64,000 nt of DNA, from assembly GCF_963082655.1 (NCBI RefSeq), contig NC_081552.1, positions 196,490,281-196,554,280 on the forward strand, read 5' to 3'. The position numbers and the translations under genes were made by a program. Positions 53,986 to 64,000 of the stretch are shown here, piece by piece (within the stretch, counting starts at the first letter, position 1; each line of letters begins with the position of its first letter). This DNA comes from Stomoxys calcitrans (lineage: Eukaryota; Arthropoda; Insecta; Diptera; Muscidae). The notes below the pieces were generated by a model, which worked only from the letters and a program-made list of their open reading frames with translations, made no database searches and had not been told where the DNA came from.

Positions 53986-56170
53986 GCCACCATATTCACT
54001 TCATCATTTAGTTTGCAACGCATCGAAATATCCATTTCCGACCCTATAAAGTATATATATTCTTGATCAGCGTAAAAATCTAAGAAAAATCTAGCCATGT
54101 CCGTCCGTCTGTCTGTTTAAAACCAAGCTACAGTCCTTAAATATAGAGATATTGAGCTGAAACTTTGCACAGATTCTCTTTATGCCCATAAGTTCGAACA
54201 TGGGCTATATCGGACTATATCTTGATATAGACCCCATATAAACCGATCCGCCGATTTAGGGTCTTAGGCCCATAAAAGCCACATTTATTATCCGATTTTG
54301 CTGAAATTTGGGACAGTGACTTGTGTTAGGCCCTTCGACATTCTTCTTAAATTTGGGCCAGATCGGTTCAGATTTGCATGTAGCTGCCATATAGAACGAT
54401 CTCTCGATTTAAGGTTTTGGGCCCATAAAAGGTGCATTTATTGTTCGATTTCTCCGAAATTTGGAACAATGAGTTGTGTTAGGGCCTTCGACATCCTTCT
54501 TCAATTTTGCCCAGATCGGTCCAGATTTGGATATAGCTGCCATATTGACCTATCTCTCGATTTAAGTTTTGGTCCCATAAAAGGCGCATTTATTGTCCGA
54601 TGTAGCCGAAATTTGGATATATTTGCCATATAGACCGATTTTTCGACTTAAGGCTTTGGTCCCTTAAAAGGCGCATTTATTATCCTATCTCGCCGAAATT
54701 TGAGACAGTGAGTCATGTTAGGCTCCTCGACATCTTCCTGAAATATGGCACAGATCGGTTAAGACTTGGATATAGCTGTCATATAGACCGATCTCTCAAT
54801 TTAAGGTCTTGGGTCCATAAAAGGCGCATTTATTGTCCAATTTCAACGAAATTTGGGACAGTGAGTTGTGTTGGGGCCTTCGACACCCTTCTTCAATTTG
54901 GCCCAGATCGGTCCAGATTTGGATATAGCTGCCATATAGACCGATTTCTCGATTTAAGGTTTTCGGCTCATAAAAGGTGCATTTATTGTCCAATTTCACC
55001 GAAATTTGGGATAGTGAGTTGTGTTAGGTCCTTCACCATTCTTCCTTAATTTGGCTTTGATCGGTCCAGATTTGGATATAGCTGCCATATAGACCGATTT
55101 TTCGATTTAAGGCTTTGGCCCCTTAAAAGGCGCATTTATTATCCTATCTCACCGAAGTTTGAGACAGTGAGTTATGTTAGGCTCTTCGACAACTTTCTGT
55201 AATTTGGCACAGATCGGTCAAGACAAGGTCTTGAGCAGATAAAAGGCGCATTTATTTTCCAATTTCGCCGAAATTTCGGACAGTGAGTTGGGTTAGACCC
55301 TTCGACATCCCTTGTCAATTTGGCCTAGATCGGTTCAGATTTGGATATAGCTGCCATACAGACCGATTTCTCGATTTAAGGTTTTCGGCCCATAAAAGGT
55401 GCATTTATTGTCCGATGTTGCCGAAATTTGGGACAATGAGTTATGTTATGCCCCTCGACATTTTCCTGGAATATGGCACAGATCGGCCCAGATTTGGATA
55501 TAGCTGCCATATAGACCGACCTTTCGATTTAAGGTTTTTGGCCCATAAAAGGAGCATTTGTTTTCTGATTTCGCCGAAATTTGGGACAGTGAGTTATGTT
55601 AGGCCTCTCGACATCTTCCTGGAATATGGCACAGATCGGTCAAGACTTGGATATAGCTGCCATATAGACCGATTTCTCGATTTAAGGTCTTGGGCCCCTT
55701 AAAAGGCGCATTTATTATCATATCTCGCCGAAATTTGAGACCGTGGGTTATGTTAGGCTCTTCCACAACTTTCTGCAATTTTGCCCAAATCGGTTCAGAT
55801 TTGGATATAACTGCCATATAGACCGATCTCCCGATTTAAAGTCTTGGTCCCATAAAAGGCACAATTTGACACAGTGGCTTATGTTAGGCTTTTCGACATC
55901 CGTGTCATATATGGTTCAGAACGGTCTATATTTGGATATGCCTACCAAAAAGGCCAATATTTTGTTCTACAATATTGAACAATGACTTGTACTTATTAGA
56001 CCTCTTAATATCAGTGTCGAATTTTGTCCAAATCGGACCATATTTCGATAAAGCTGCTGTGTGGGTATAAATTATGCATTTTTCACCGAATCATGACAAA
56101 AGGTGGTTTACACATATACTCGAGGCAGTGGGTAGTCTGGGCCCGACCGAACATAATGAATTTTTACTTG
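53978..56170 (+). mobile_element. HINE element, full length, long type-B array
   Basis: It starts TTTTTATAGCCACCATATTC. The core GTATATATATTCTTGATCAG, CGTAAAAATCTAAG and CATGTCCGTCCGTCTGTCTG (54050-54113) is the cleanest TA - core - GTCY module here. About eleven type-B units follow (GGCGCATTTATTGTCCGA, TTGGATATAGCTGCCATATA). It ends TCATGACAAAAGGTGGTTTA, GTGGGTAGTCTGGGC, a CCCGACCGAA half-stem and TTTTTACTTG. Shadow frames here read as repeats of FGPDRSRFGYSCHIDRSLDL. Confidence 0.82.
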
Positions 56171-57104
56171 TTATCGTTCTACGGGTGAAGTCGTGGCACA
56201 TATGTAGCTCACTACCTTTAACGGATGTTAAAGATTGCTACCCCGGACACACCCTGGAGACAATTTTGTCCACATTTAAGATGAAGGAGGACCAAGATAA
56301 GCCTTGATTTTGCCAAGCTAAAACCAATTAGAACCGTTGCTTGGTTTCCAACATCCCCAAGTCACCAAATTCATCATTTATTTGTGGGAAATAAATTTAA
56401 ATTGGCATACTTTCATTTTTATATTTACATTGCCTAAAGGTATGCAACATATTCCTATTAAACTCTAAATGCAAATATTAATTTTTATATGTTGGCAATT
56501 TTTTTTGTGGCAATGGTAAACATTCAACAAATCAAATTCAATCTAGTAGCACTAATATTTCTAAATTAAGCCTAAAAATGTGCTTCGAAAATATACGTAT
56601 GCTGAGGCTACATGCAGATGTGTTTGCATTGAATTGAAGCACTCTTCAAAAAATAAGTCTATAAATGCCATATGCCATAAACTGGAATTTTTGTTTTAGA
56701 GTTACTTTATGAAGCATTTATTTGTTGAGAGGGTTTCAAAAAGGCCTTACTTTCATAGATCGGTGGCCCAATATAAAAGAGTCTAACCTAATTTTTTGAA
56801 TTTATTCGAAAATCCCTACAAAAAAGTCCGCTTGTAGTCTACAATATCTCCACTGGGCTCAGAGATATTCGACTCCAATTTTTTTGGTGCAATTGTGACC
56901 AAAATTTGCTTGGTATTTTGCAATTTGTGAAGGCATTTGTGGTTCGATCTTCATTTTTATGCATGATTTGGACTCGACTACAACGAATTTGCCGCGACAA
57001 GTATCCTTATCTGATTATTCAGTTAAAAGTTATATAGTTTGGAAGGCAAAAAATGTGAAAAAGTCTATTTTTTGCGTTTTTTATTAAAAGAAAGAATTCT
57101 CCAT
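56171..57104. other. No gene seen; possible DNA-transposon end
   Basis: 56171-56755 is AT-rich and unassigned. From about 56764, CGGTGGCCCAATATAAAAGA and GTCTAACC begin a block that ends near 57085 in GTGAAAAAGTC and poly-T/A. It has the feel of a terminal region of a Transib-like or similar element, but no partner end was found. Confidence 0.3.
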
Positions 57105-57835
57105 GAGCGTCTTAAGGGATGTCGGATGTCGAAAAGCCAAACATAAGTCACCGTGTCAAATTTCAGTAAAATCGGATTATAAATGTGCCTTTTATGGAAC
57201 CATGACTTTCAATCGAGAGATCGGTGTATATGACAGCTATATCCAAATCTGAACCGATCTGGGGCAAATTCAAGAGGGATGTCGACTGGCCTAACAAACC
57301 TCACTGTACCAAATTTCGGCGAAATCGGACAATAAATGTGCCTTTTATGGGCCCAAAACCTTAAATCGAGAGATCGGTCTATATGGCAGCTATATGCAAA
57401 TCTGAACCGATCTGGGCCAAATTGCAGAAGGATGTCGACGTACCTAACACAACTCACTGTCCCAAATTTCGACAAAATCGGAAAATAAATGCGCCTTTTA
57501 TGGGTCCAAACCCTTATATCGAGAGATCAGTATAAGACCTTAAATTGGCGGATCGTTTTATATCTCAAGATATAGTCTGATATAGCCCATCTACGAACTT
57601 AGCCTGCTTATGGACAAAAAAAAGAATCCGTACAAAGTTTCAGCGCAATATCTCTATTTTTAAAGACTGTAGCCTGATTTCAAAAGACAGACGGACGGAC
57701 AGGGCTAGATCGTCTTAGATTTTTACGCTGATCAAGAATAAATATACTTTATAGGGTCGGAAATGGATATTTCAATGTGTTGCAAACGGAATGACAAAAT
57801 GAATATACGAACATTCTTCTGTGGTGGGTATAAAA
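57105..57835 (-). mobile_element. HINE element, type-B core, 3' end lost
   Basis: Two full units (step 153 bp between 57211 and 57364) and a partial one, then AGACAGACGGACGGACAGGG (57685-57704), GATCAAGAATAAATATAC, and CTGTGGTGGGTATAAAAA at 57818-57835. Confidence 0.75.
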
Positions 57836-57892
57836 ATTGGAAAAACCCGAGTTCAAAATTTCCAAAGCCCACGTCCCCCAAAAGGGTAAATG

Positions 57893-58925
57893 TTTTTATA
57901 CCCACCACCATAGGATGGGGGTATACTAATCTATCCATTCCCCGTTTGTAACACCTCGAAATATTGATCTAGGAACCCATGAAGTATATATATCCCTGAT
58001 CACCTCGACATCCTAAGTCGATCAAGCCATGTCCGTCCGTCCATCTGTCGAAATCACGATAGCGGTCGAACGCGTAAAGCTAGCAGCTTGAAATTTTGCA
58101 CACATACTTAATATTGATGTAGGTCGTCGGGGATTGCAAATGGACCATATCGGTTTAGATTTGGAAATAGCTCCCATATGAACCAATCTCTCGATTTGAC
58201 TTCTTGAGCCCCTGAAAGCCTCAATTCCGATTTGGCTGAAATTTTGCACATGGTGTTCTGTTATGACTTCCCACCACTATGCCAAGTACCGTTCAAAGCA
58301 GTAAAGAATCTGATGTAGCTAGCATATAATCCGATCTCCCGATTTGTCTTCTTGAGCCCCTGGAGCCGAAATTTTCGCCCGATTTGGCTAAATTTTTCAT
58401 GCGGTGTTCTGTTACGACTTTCAACAATTGTGCTAAGTACCGTTCAAATCGGTCAAGAACCTAATATAGCTCCCATATAGACCGATCTCCCGATTTGACA
58501 TCTTGAGCCCCAGGAAGCCCCAATTTTTGTCCGATTTGGCAGAAATTTTGCAAGCAACTTTTGTCCGATTTGGCTGAAACTTTGCATATAGTTTTCTATT
58601 ATGACTTTCAACAACTGTGGCAAGTACGGTCGAAAAGGTCTATAACCTGATATAGCTCCCATATAAATCGATCTCCCGATTTCACTTCTTGAGCCCCTGG
58701 AAGCCCCAATTTTTGTCCGATATGGCTGAAACGGTGTTCTGTTATGACTTCCAACAACTGTGTGAAGTACGGTTCAAATCGATCTGTAATCTAATATAGC
58801 TACCATATAAACCGATCTCCCGATTTGACGTCTTGAGCACCTGGAAGCCTCAATTTTCATCTGATTTGGCTGAAACTTTGCACCAAGTGTTCTGTTATGA
58901 CTCTCAACAATAACCTTATAATATT
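57893..58925 (+). mobile_element. HINE element, type-A core, 3' truncated
   Basis: TTTTTATACCCACCACCATA, GGATGGGGGTATACTAATC starts the copy (57893). GTATATATATCCCTGATCAC and CATGTCCGTCCGTCCATCTG (57982-58048) follow, with about six type-A units. It stops inside a unit near 58925. Confidence 0.8.
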
Positions 58926-58984
58926 TGTAGCATCTACAACAAATTAAAAAAAAGACCGATTTTCGAAACCATTTTTGCTTGAAA

Positions 58985-59400
58985 GGGGTATTTTGGGGAT
59001 TTTTGTAAGAAAATGCGGGCAGAATTTATTTTTGGTTTTTTAAGGACCACTTCTGCAGCATTTTCGCCAAGGCTGAAACTTTTATAACGATGATCGGAGA
59101 AGCTGTGGTCACCCAACACTTCCCAGTCTAATATCCTTCCATTGACATTCTCTGATACAAAGGATACATCAACAACATACAAGAGGCAGGAGGTACGCCT
59201 GTTCCTGTTAATAAAGTTTGTTTAATTTTTTTTTAACAAATTGCCAGAAAGTAACTTATAATATATTTAATAAGCAGCACATCCCTTTCGTTGATATCCT
59301 AACTTCCCTTATATGTAATGATGTGCATTTGCATTACTTCCTAAAATGAGGTATTTTTTCCCAGCAGAAGCGGCTTCAACCAGCACCGTAAGGCTTGAAG
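58985..59400 (-). pseudogene. LINE endonuclease remnant (Jockey/RTE-type)
   Basis: Reading leftward: VEAASAGKKYLILGSNANAH and HYI (about 59388-59309), then in other frames GKLGYQRKG, a degraded stretch, and NRNRRTSCLLYVVDVSFVSE. NVNGRILDWEVLGDHSFSDH and RYKSFSLGENAAEVV (to about 59030) complete it. This is the second half of the LINE apurinic-type endonuclease: ILGSNANAH holds the catalytic D/N pair (the usual Asp of GSDANAH is Asn here) and FSDHR is the catalytic SDH. Several stops lie between 59180 and 59309. It follows a truncated HINE and has no RT nearby. Inactive. Confidence 0.75.
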
Positions 59401-60695
59401 ACGGCATCTCTGACATAGTGTGCCACTCAGAAATGCCGCCTTTAGTGCATACTTTTAGCACATGTATTGAAAAAATAGAATATAGAAAATTTTTCAATTA
59501 TGAAAATTTGCCCATGAGCATTCCATTAAGGCCCGTGTTCCTCAATTATGAAATTATATCTTAGGATATTTGCGATTTGGCAGTGATTTACCCCAAAATT
59601 TGCAAAGAAAACCAAAAAAAAAAGTAATATTTGCTCAAAAAGACTTTTTGAAAACTATTGCATACTTCTAGGCAGTTTCGTTTATTTCTCAAAATCAAAG
59701 CATACAAAGCATGTTATCCTAATGAATTATTAAAATCATTATTAAATATTCCAAAAATAAAGCTACTTTTTCATGCAAAACACATTCTTTTGTATGCACT
59801 CAATGTCTGTGTAAATGATGGTCATTTATCGACAGTCTTTGACATGCCCCAAGAAAACAAATCGGATCATTTGTTTCCTCTGGAGTGAAACAACAATCAA
59901 ATGATAGAATTTTTTTGCGTCGCCATTTCCGTTTCAACGATATCATAAAATTTGGCTATCGTCTTTGTTGTTTATGGATTGTCATAAAATATTCACAGTG
60001 ATTCACATGATAAACGTTGACATACGTGTCTGTTGCCTATTTGGACATGCCAAATGCCAAATATTTTGAGACATCAGTAACTCAACAAATTGTCCAATAT
60101 ATTGAAGCTTCATTGCATGAATGTGAGCCTTACAATACAAATGCCAACACCAAACAAAACCAACAAAATTATGGCATTGATTGTTTGTTGTGGTTGGTAA
60201 AAACCAGCAGTAGCGAGGGGGGTCTACAAGCAATTATATCACATCATGCTCATAATTCATTGTTTTTTTTATTATTTTTTTAACTGGCATTTGTAATTTA
60301 TCGGATAAAATATAGATGTATTTTTGATGTTAAATCGTTTTATAAAATAGATTTTCACACGTGACCACGTTGATATTGTCCTTTGGATATCGAGAGACCA
60401 TCATGGCTGTTAGCGGTTATGCTAATGTTGTGGTAAATGAAACAGTCGTTTCTTTTACGGATCGATTTTATTGGATGTCGTGCCAACACCACTTCACCTC
60501 ACGGCCTATAACCATTAAAGAAAATGGGGAAAAAGGAAAATCATAACGATTTCTGATTTAGAATTATATCGCTTTATGGCTGCGAAAGGAACAGTGGGAC
60601 AGACAGCTACAAAATGAAACAGTGACAATAAAGACTTGGCACACAACAAGTAGATACTCAGATAGGCATAGAACGGTGCTCCAGGGATGCACATA
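59401..60695. other. No gene seen; unique-looking spacer
   Basis: Several small frames (59658-59888, 60017-60283, 60361-60546) have no recognised domain and no splice or context support. Sequence around 60361-60546 is slightly less AT-rich, but no family is recognised. Confidence 0.4.
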
Positions 60696-60714
60696 TATGA
60701 GGATAGGTGCTTGC

Positions 60715-61400
60715 TGCCTATTTACACCGACCTCCATAGCATAGGGGGTTTAGTCATTTAGTCATTTCGTTCGCAACACATTGAAATAACCATTTGTGAA
60801 CCTACAAGGTAGGTAGGCCATCTTCGAGATCTGGCGTTTTTGAAAATAAAGTAAGGGGAGGGTCCGCCCATTTAAGTTTTGATGTTAGATCTTCCTTAAT
60901 CCCTTGGTTTTGGTGGTGGATTGGAGTGGCCAAAGCCTTTGCCCCGAAAGTGGATATCACATTCATACTCTGCTCCCAAAATCCACATTTGAGCTACATA
61001 TTGCTATAGTTGGTATATATGTTGAGGTGGGGCGTCCCTGAAACACTTGGCCATAAAAACAAATATCAGATTTGAGCCACTTTTTACCATATACCATGAG
61101 GCGGCCACCCATGCACTTAGCTCTGTCTGAAAAATATCAGCATCGTGCTCTTATCTCAGGGGTTGGTTTAGGGGGAGTTTATGGGGTGATATGACCATAG
61201 TAGGTAAACATGGTCGGATTGAAGGGAGTTTAGGGAGCGGAATAATATCAGCATCGTTCAAGAGAAACATTTGAACATTTTGAAGGTGGCGATCAAGATA
61301 TTCAGGGCTATGGGTCTTATTGAGATACACACTAATTAATTTTTTTTTTGTATTGGTTGTCTACATTCACATTGCGCCTCAAACACTAAATAATAAATTT
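60715..61400 (+). repeat. HINE 5' scrap plus decayed family-C-like sequence
   Basis: GTCATTTCGTTCGCAACACA and TTGAAATAACCATTTGTGAA (60761-60800) resemble the HINE region next to its 5' end. G-rich blocks such as GTAAGGGGAGGGTCCGCCC and CATATTGCTATAGTTGGTA follow. Confidence 0.45.
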
Positions 61401-61403
61401 CTA

Positions 61404-61637
61404 TTGGGTTGACCAAAAAGTAATTGCGGATTTTTTAAAAGAAAGTAAATGCATTTTTAATAAAACATAGAATGAACTTTAATCAAATATACTTTTTTTA
61501 CACTTTTTTTCTAAAGCAAGCTAAAAGTAACAGCTGATAACTGACAGAAGAAAGCATGCAATTACAGAGTCACAAGCAAAAAAATTTGTCAACGCCGACT
61601 ATATGAAAAATCCGCAATTACTTTTTGGGCAACCCAA
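61404..61637. mobile_element. mariner-derived MITE, copy 2
   Basis: This 234-bp element is collinear with 36864-37098 and near-identical over its interior (AAAGAAAGTAAATGCATTTT, CAGCTGATAACTGACAG). One end carries a change (TTGGGTTGACC for TTGGGTTGCCC). It is flanked by TA at 61402-61403 and 61638-61639. Confidence 0.92.
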
Positions 61638-61654
61638 TATATCAGCTGTTTACT

Positions 61655-61861
61655 CTACTTTTAAATACCTTTCATTTGGTATCCATATTGTCGCAATCGG
61701 TAAATATGTCCTGCTGGGTGGTATTGGGAGGCCCCTCAGCCAACAAGAAATAAATTTCTATGTCAAATTTGTACTCCTCTTTTGAATATCATTTTCTTGA
61801 TACACATATTGCCCAGAGCGATAAGTGTTCTGTTGGGTGGTATTTTTGAGGGTGGGGGACC
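61655..61861 (+). repeat. Family-C repeat fragment
   Basis: AAATACCTTTCATTTGGTAT and CCATATTGTCGCAATCGGTA are followed by a second unit with ATCATTTTCTTGATACACAT. It leads into a HINE core, as at 22.7 kb. Confidence 0.5.
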
Positions 61862-62660
61862 AGAACACCAGAACACTACATTCAAAATTTCAGCCAAATC
61901 GGACAAAAATTGAGGCTTGTAAGGACTAAAGATGTCAAAACGGGAGATCGGTTTATATAGGAGCTATATCAGGTTATAGACCGATTATGAGCGTACTTGG
62001 CACAGTTGTTGGAAGTCATAACAGAACACTACATGCAAAATTTTTGCCAAAATCGGACAAATTTTGCGGCTTTCAGGTGTCAAATCGGTAGATCGGGTTA
62101 TATGGGAGCTATATCAGGTTAAAGACCGATTCGGACCGTACTTGGCACAGTTGTTGGAAGTCATAACAGAACACTATATTCCAGCCAAGTCGAACAAAAA
62201 TTGAGGCTTGTAAGGACTCAAGAAGACAAATCGGGAGATCGGTTTATATGGAAGCTATATCAGGTTATAGACCGATTCGGACCGTACTTGGCGCAGTTGT
62301 TGGAAGTCATAACAGAACACTTCATACAATTTGTCAGCCAAATTGGACAAATATGTCGGCTTGCAAAGGCTCAAGAAGTCAAATCGGGATATCGGTTTAT
62401 ATGGGAGCTATATCTAACTCTGAACCGATATGGCCCATTTGCAATCCCCAAAGACCTACTTCAATATTAAGTATCTGTGCAAAATTTCATGCGGCTAGAT
62501 TTACGCGTTCGACCGCTATCGTCATTTCGACAGAGGGACGGACGGACATGGCTAGATTGAATCTATACACTATATGGGGCCTTAGATGAATATTTCGACA
62601 TGTTACAAACGGAATGACTAGATTAGTATACCCCCATCCTATGGTGGTGGGTATAAAAAA
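61862..62660 (-). mobile_element. HINE element, type-A core, 3' end lost
   Basis: Four type-A units (GATCGGTTTATATGGGAGC; TGGCACAGTTGTTGGAAGTC) are followed by ATGCGGCTAGATTTACGCGT, GACAGAGGGACGGACGGACA (62528-62547) and CCCCCATCCTATGGTGGTGG, GTATAAAAAA. The (TA)n core is shortened. Confidence 0.78.
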
Positions 62661-62820
62661 GTCACGCACAAACCACCAAATTAGTTTTTGTGGAATTTTT
62701 TAAATCGTTTCGTGCGCGAGGTCTTTTTAGGAATTACCTTCTTTGTCAGATTTTAACTAATCTTAAGTAGAAGCTCATCAAAATATGAAACAGGGATATG
62801 AGGTTGTAAAAAAGTCATCA

Positions 62821-63140
62821 CCCTAATACATATAGTCCTCATATAAACTGATCTCCGCACTTGACTTCCTGAGCTTCTAGAAGCATTAGTTTTTGCCCGA
62901 TTTGACTGATATTTGGTATCTGAAGTGGACTTGTGTCCGCCAATACTACCCCAATAGCTTATAAATAGATAAAGGCCCCTTCAAAACTGATACCCCGCTA
63001 TGACTTCTGCGACACCATAGAAGCCTCTATCAAAATAATGCAAATGCAAACTGAGTTAATAAGAATCATTTTTAGCGAAATCCATGATGGTGGGTGGGTA
63101 GCCAGATTAAACCAGCCCAAACTTAACACCCTTTTACTTG
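62821..63140 (+). mobile_element. HINE 3' part
   Basis: A CATATAAACTGATCTCCGCA unit is followed by decayed sequence, then AAATCCATGATGGTGGGTGG, a lost stem-loop (TTAAACCAGCCCAAACTTAA) and CACCCTTTTACTTG. Confidence 0.65.
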
Positions 63141-64000
63141 TTTTCATTAAAATGTAAACAATTCCATTTGTAAACCACCAATGTTGAACATTTCAAATTA
63201 TTTGCGGTGGTTAATTTAAAACCCCCTTTGGCTTTTTGCCAAACTCTTTTTTCAAGTTTCTTCCCAACCACTGTGTGTATTGTTATGGGAAAAAAAGAAG
63301 AAAAAAAAAAAACTATAAAAGGGACATGCAAACAATAAATATTTATATTTTTTATTTGTTGGTTATAATTTTTGTCGTTATTTTCTGTTATGAACGACAC
63401 TAACGACTGCCTGGCGGGCGGCGACTACAGCAAATGTGCTGCTGCTGCTGGTTGTATGAGGAGAGGGGCGCATTATGTGCGTGCGTGCGTGCTTCAGTCA
63501 AATTATTCCTTTTATTATTAGTTGCCCTTTCTTGCCACCTCTGCAAGGCGAGAGAGGAGGTAAGGGAATTTTGGTTAGTTAGCCGCTTCCTGGCATTACT
63601 GAAATGCATAATTTCTCGATTTGTTTGGCAATGGGAGGCATTGTTAGATATGTGTGTATGTGTGTGTGTGTGTGTGTGTGTATAATCCACCTCTCTATCT
63701 CCATCTCGCTCCCACTTCTTTGCCTACGCCTCTACATGACTACTGGCTGTTGTGTGGGTTAACAAATTTGTTTGCTTTAGCCGATATTATCATCGTCCCT
63801 GGTGTTTGTTGTGTCATGGCTGTTAATTTATACCTTTTTACGCTTTTATGACTGTTACACATTTTTTTATTGATGTAACTTGCTGCTGTTTCTGTTTTTC
63901 TCACTCCCCGGCAAACATTTAAAGTTATGGCCGAGATATGCTGAGATTTCTTTTGGTAGCCGACTTACGAACACGTCCCAAAAGTAGGCAACGTTTTGTG
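63141..64000. other. No gene seen; simple-repeat spacer at window end
   Basis: GTGCGTGCGTGCGTGC at 63477-63492 and (TG)n at 63651-63681. The frames across them encode low-complexity peptides. Nothing else is recognised. Confidence 0.5.

Noticed and set aside
54298..55702. Frames repeating FGPDRFRFGYSCHIDRSLDL
   Set aside because: Same artefact in type-B arrays; the frame is broken by every indel between units.
60017..60546. Short frames in 60.0-60.5 kb as a possible host exon
   Set aside because: No recognisable domain, no convincing splice sites by eye, and no neighbouring exons in the window.

Overview
This looks like a piece of a large, AT-rich, repeat-dense insect genome, most likely a muscoid (calyptrate) fly such as a stable fly or house fly. 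That assignment is an inference from the repeats: DINE-1/mini-me-type Helentron-derived elements with a (TA)n - core - (GTCY)n module, several Tc1/mariner families, Jockey, I/LOA and RTE non-LTR retrotransposons, and tRNA-derived SINEs. I see no host protein-coding gene, rRNA gene, functional tRNA gene or CRISPR array. All recognisable coding sequence belongs to transposons, and nearly all of it is broken.

The most abundant family (about 30 copies or fragments) is a DINE-1-like element, called HINE here (Helentron-associated interspersed element). Its strand is given so that the stem-loop is at the 3' end. In order it carries a 5' subterminal ATACCCACCACC, a TA-rich core with GTCC/GTCT repeats, a central tandem array with a period near 153 bp, a 3' subterminal GGTGGTGGGTAT, and a TTCGGCC-G-GGCCGAA stem-loop ending in CTTTTACTTG. 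At least three core types occur: A (about 7.1-8.7, 33-34, 38-41, 47-48, 50-51, 58-59 and 62 kb), B (41-43, 54-57 kb and elsewhere) and D (29 and 36-37 kb). A fourth repeat (C) occupies the core position in some copies (23 and 28 kb). Because 153 is 51 codons, these arrays give long repetitive open frames that are not genes.

The standout is 8711-12989, a 4.28-kb element with two near-identical inverted arms of about 1.36 kb, ends beginning CACAGTG and a CATAG 5-bp target duplication. Between the arms lies the N-terminal part of a Transib (RAG1-related) transposase, open for 363 codons and then cut off where it runs into the left arm. It reads as a recently moved, non-autonomous, giant-hairpin Transib.

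Layout: 0-3.4 kb HINE, mariner, and Jockey RT with a nested SINE; 5.2-8.7 kb HINEs; 8.7-13 kb Transib; 13-14.6 kb Jockey RT; 14.6-19 kb HINEs, SINE, mariner and two LINE endonuclease fragments head to head; 19-21 kb simple repeats; 21.3-22.2 kb mariner; 22-24.6 kb HINEs with a SINE that shares its tail with a LINE; 26.1-27.5 kb a 347-bp satellite rich in TACCATACGGTA; 27.6-31.5 kb HINEs; 31.7-33.1 kb I/LOA LINE remnants; 33-42.8 kb HINEs, one holding a mariner MITE; 42.8-44.5 kb RTE; 46.5-48.6 kb mariner split by a HINE; 51.2-52.4 kb I/LOA RT-RNase H; 53.8-59 kb HINEs; 59-59.4 kb LINE endonuclease; 61.4 kb second copy of the MITE; 61.8-63.1 kb HINEs.

No genes work together here in a pathway sense. 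The region is a nest of mobile elements, and its value is in nesting order, target-site duplications and a few unusual repeat structures. All comparisons were made by eye, without alignment or database search.
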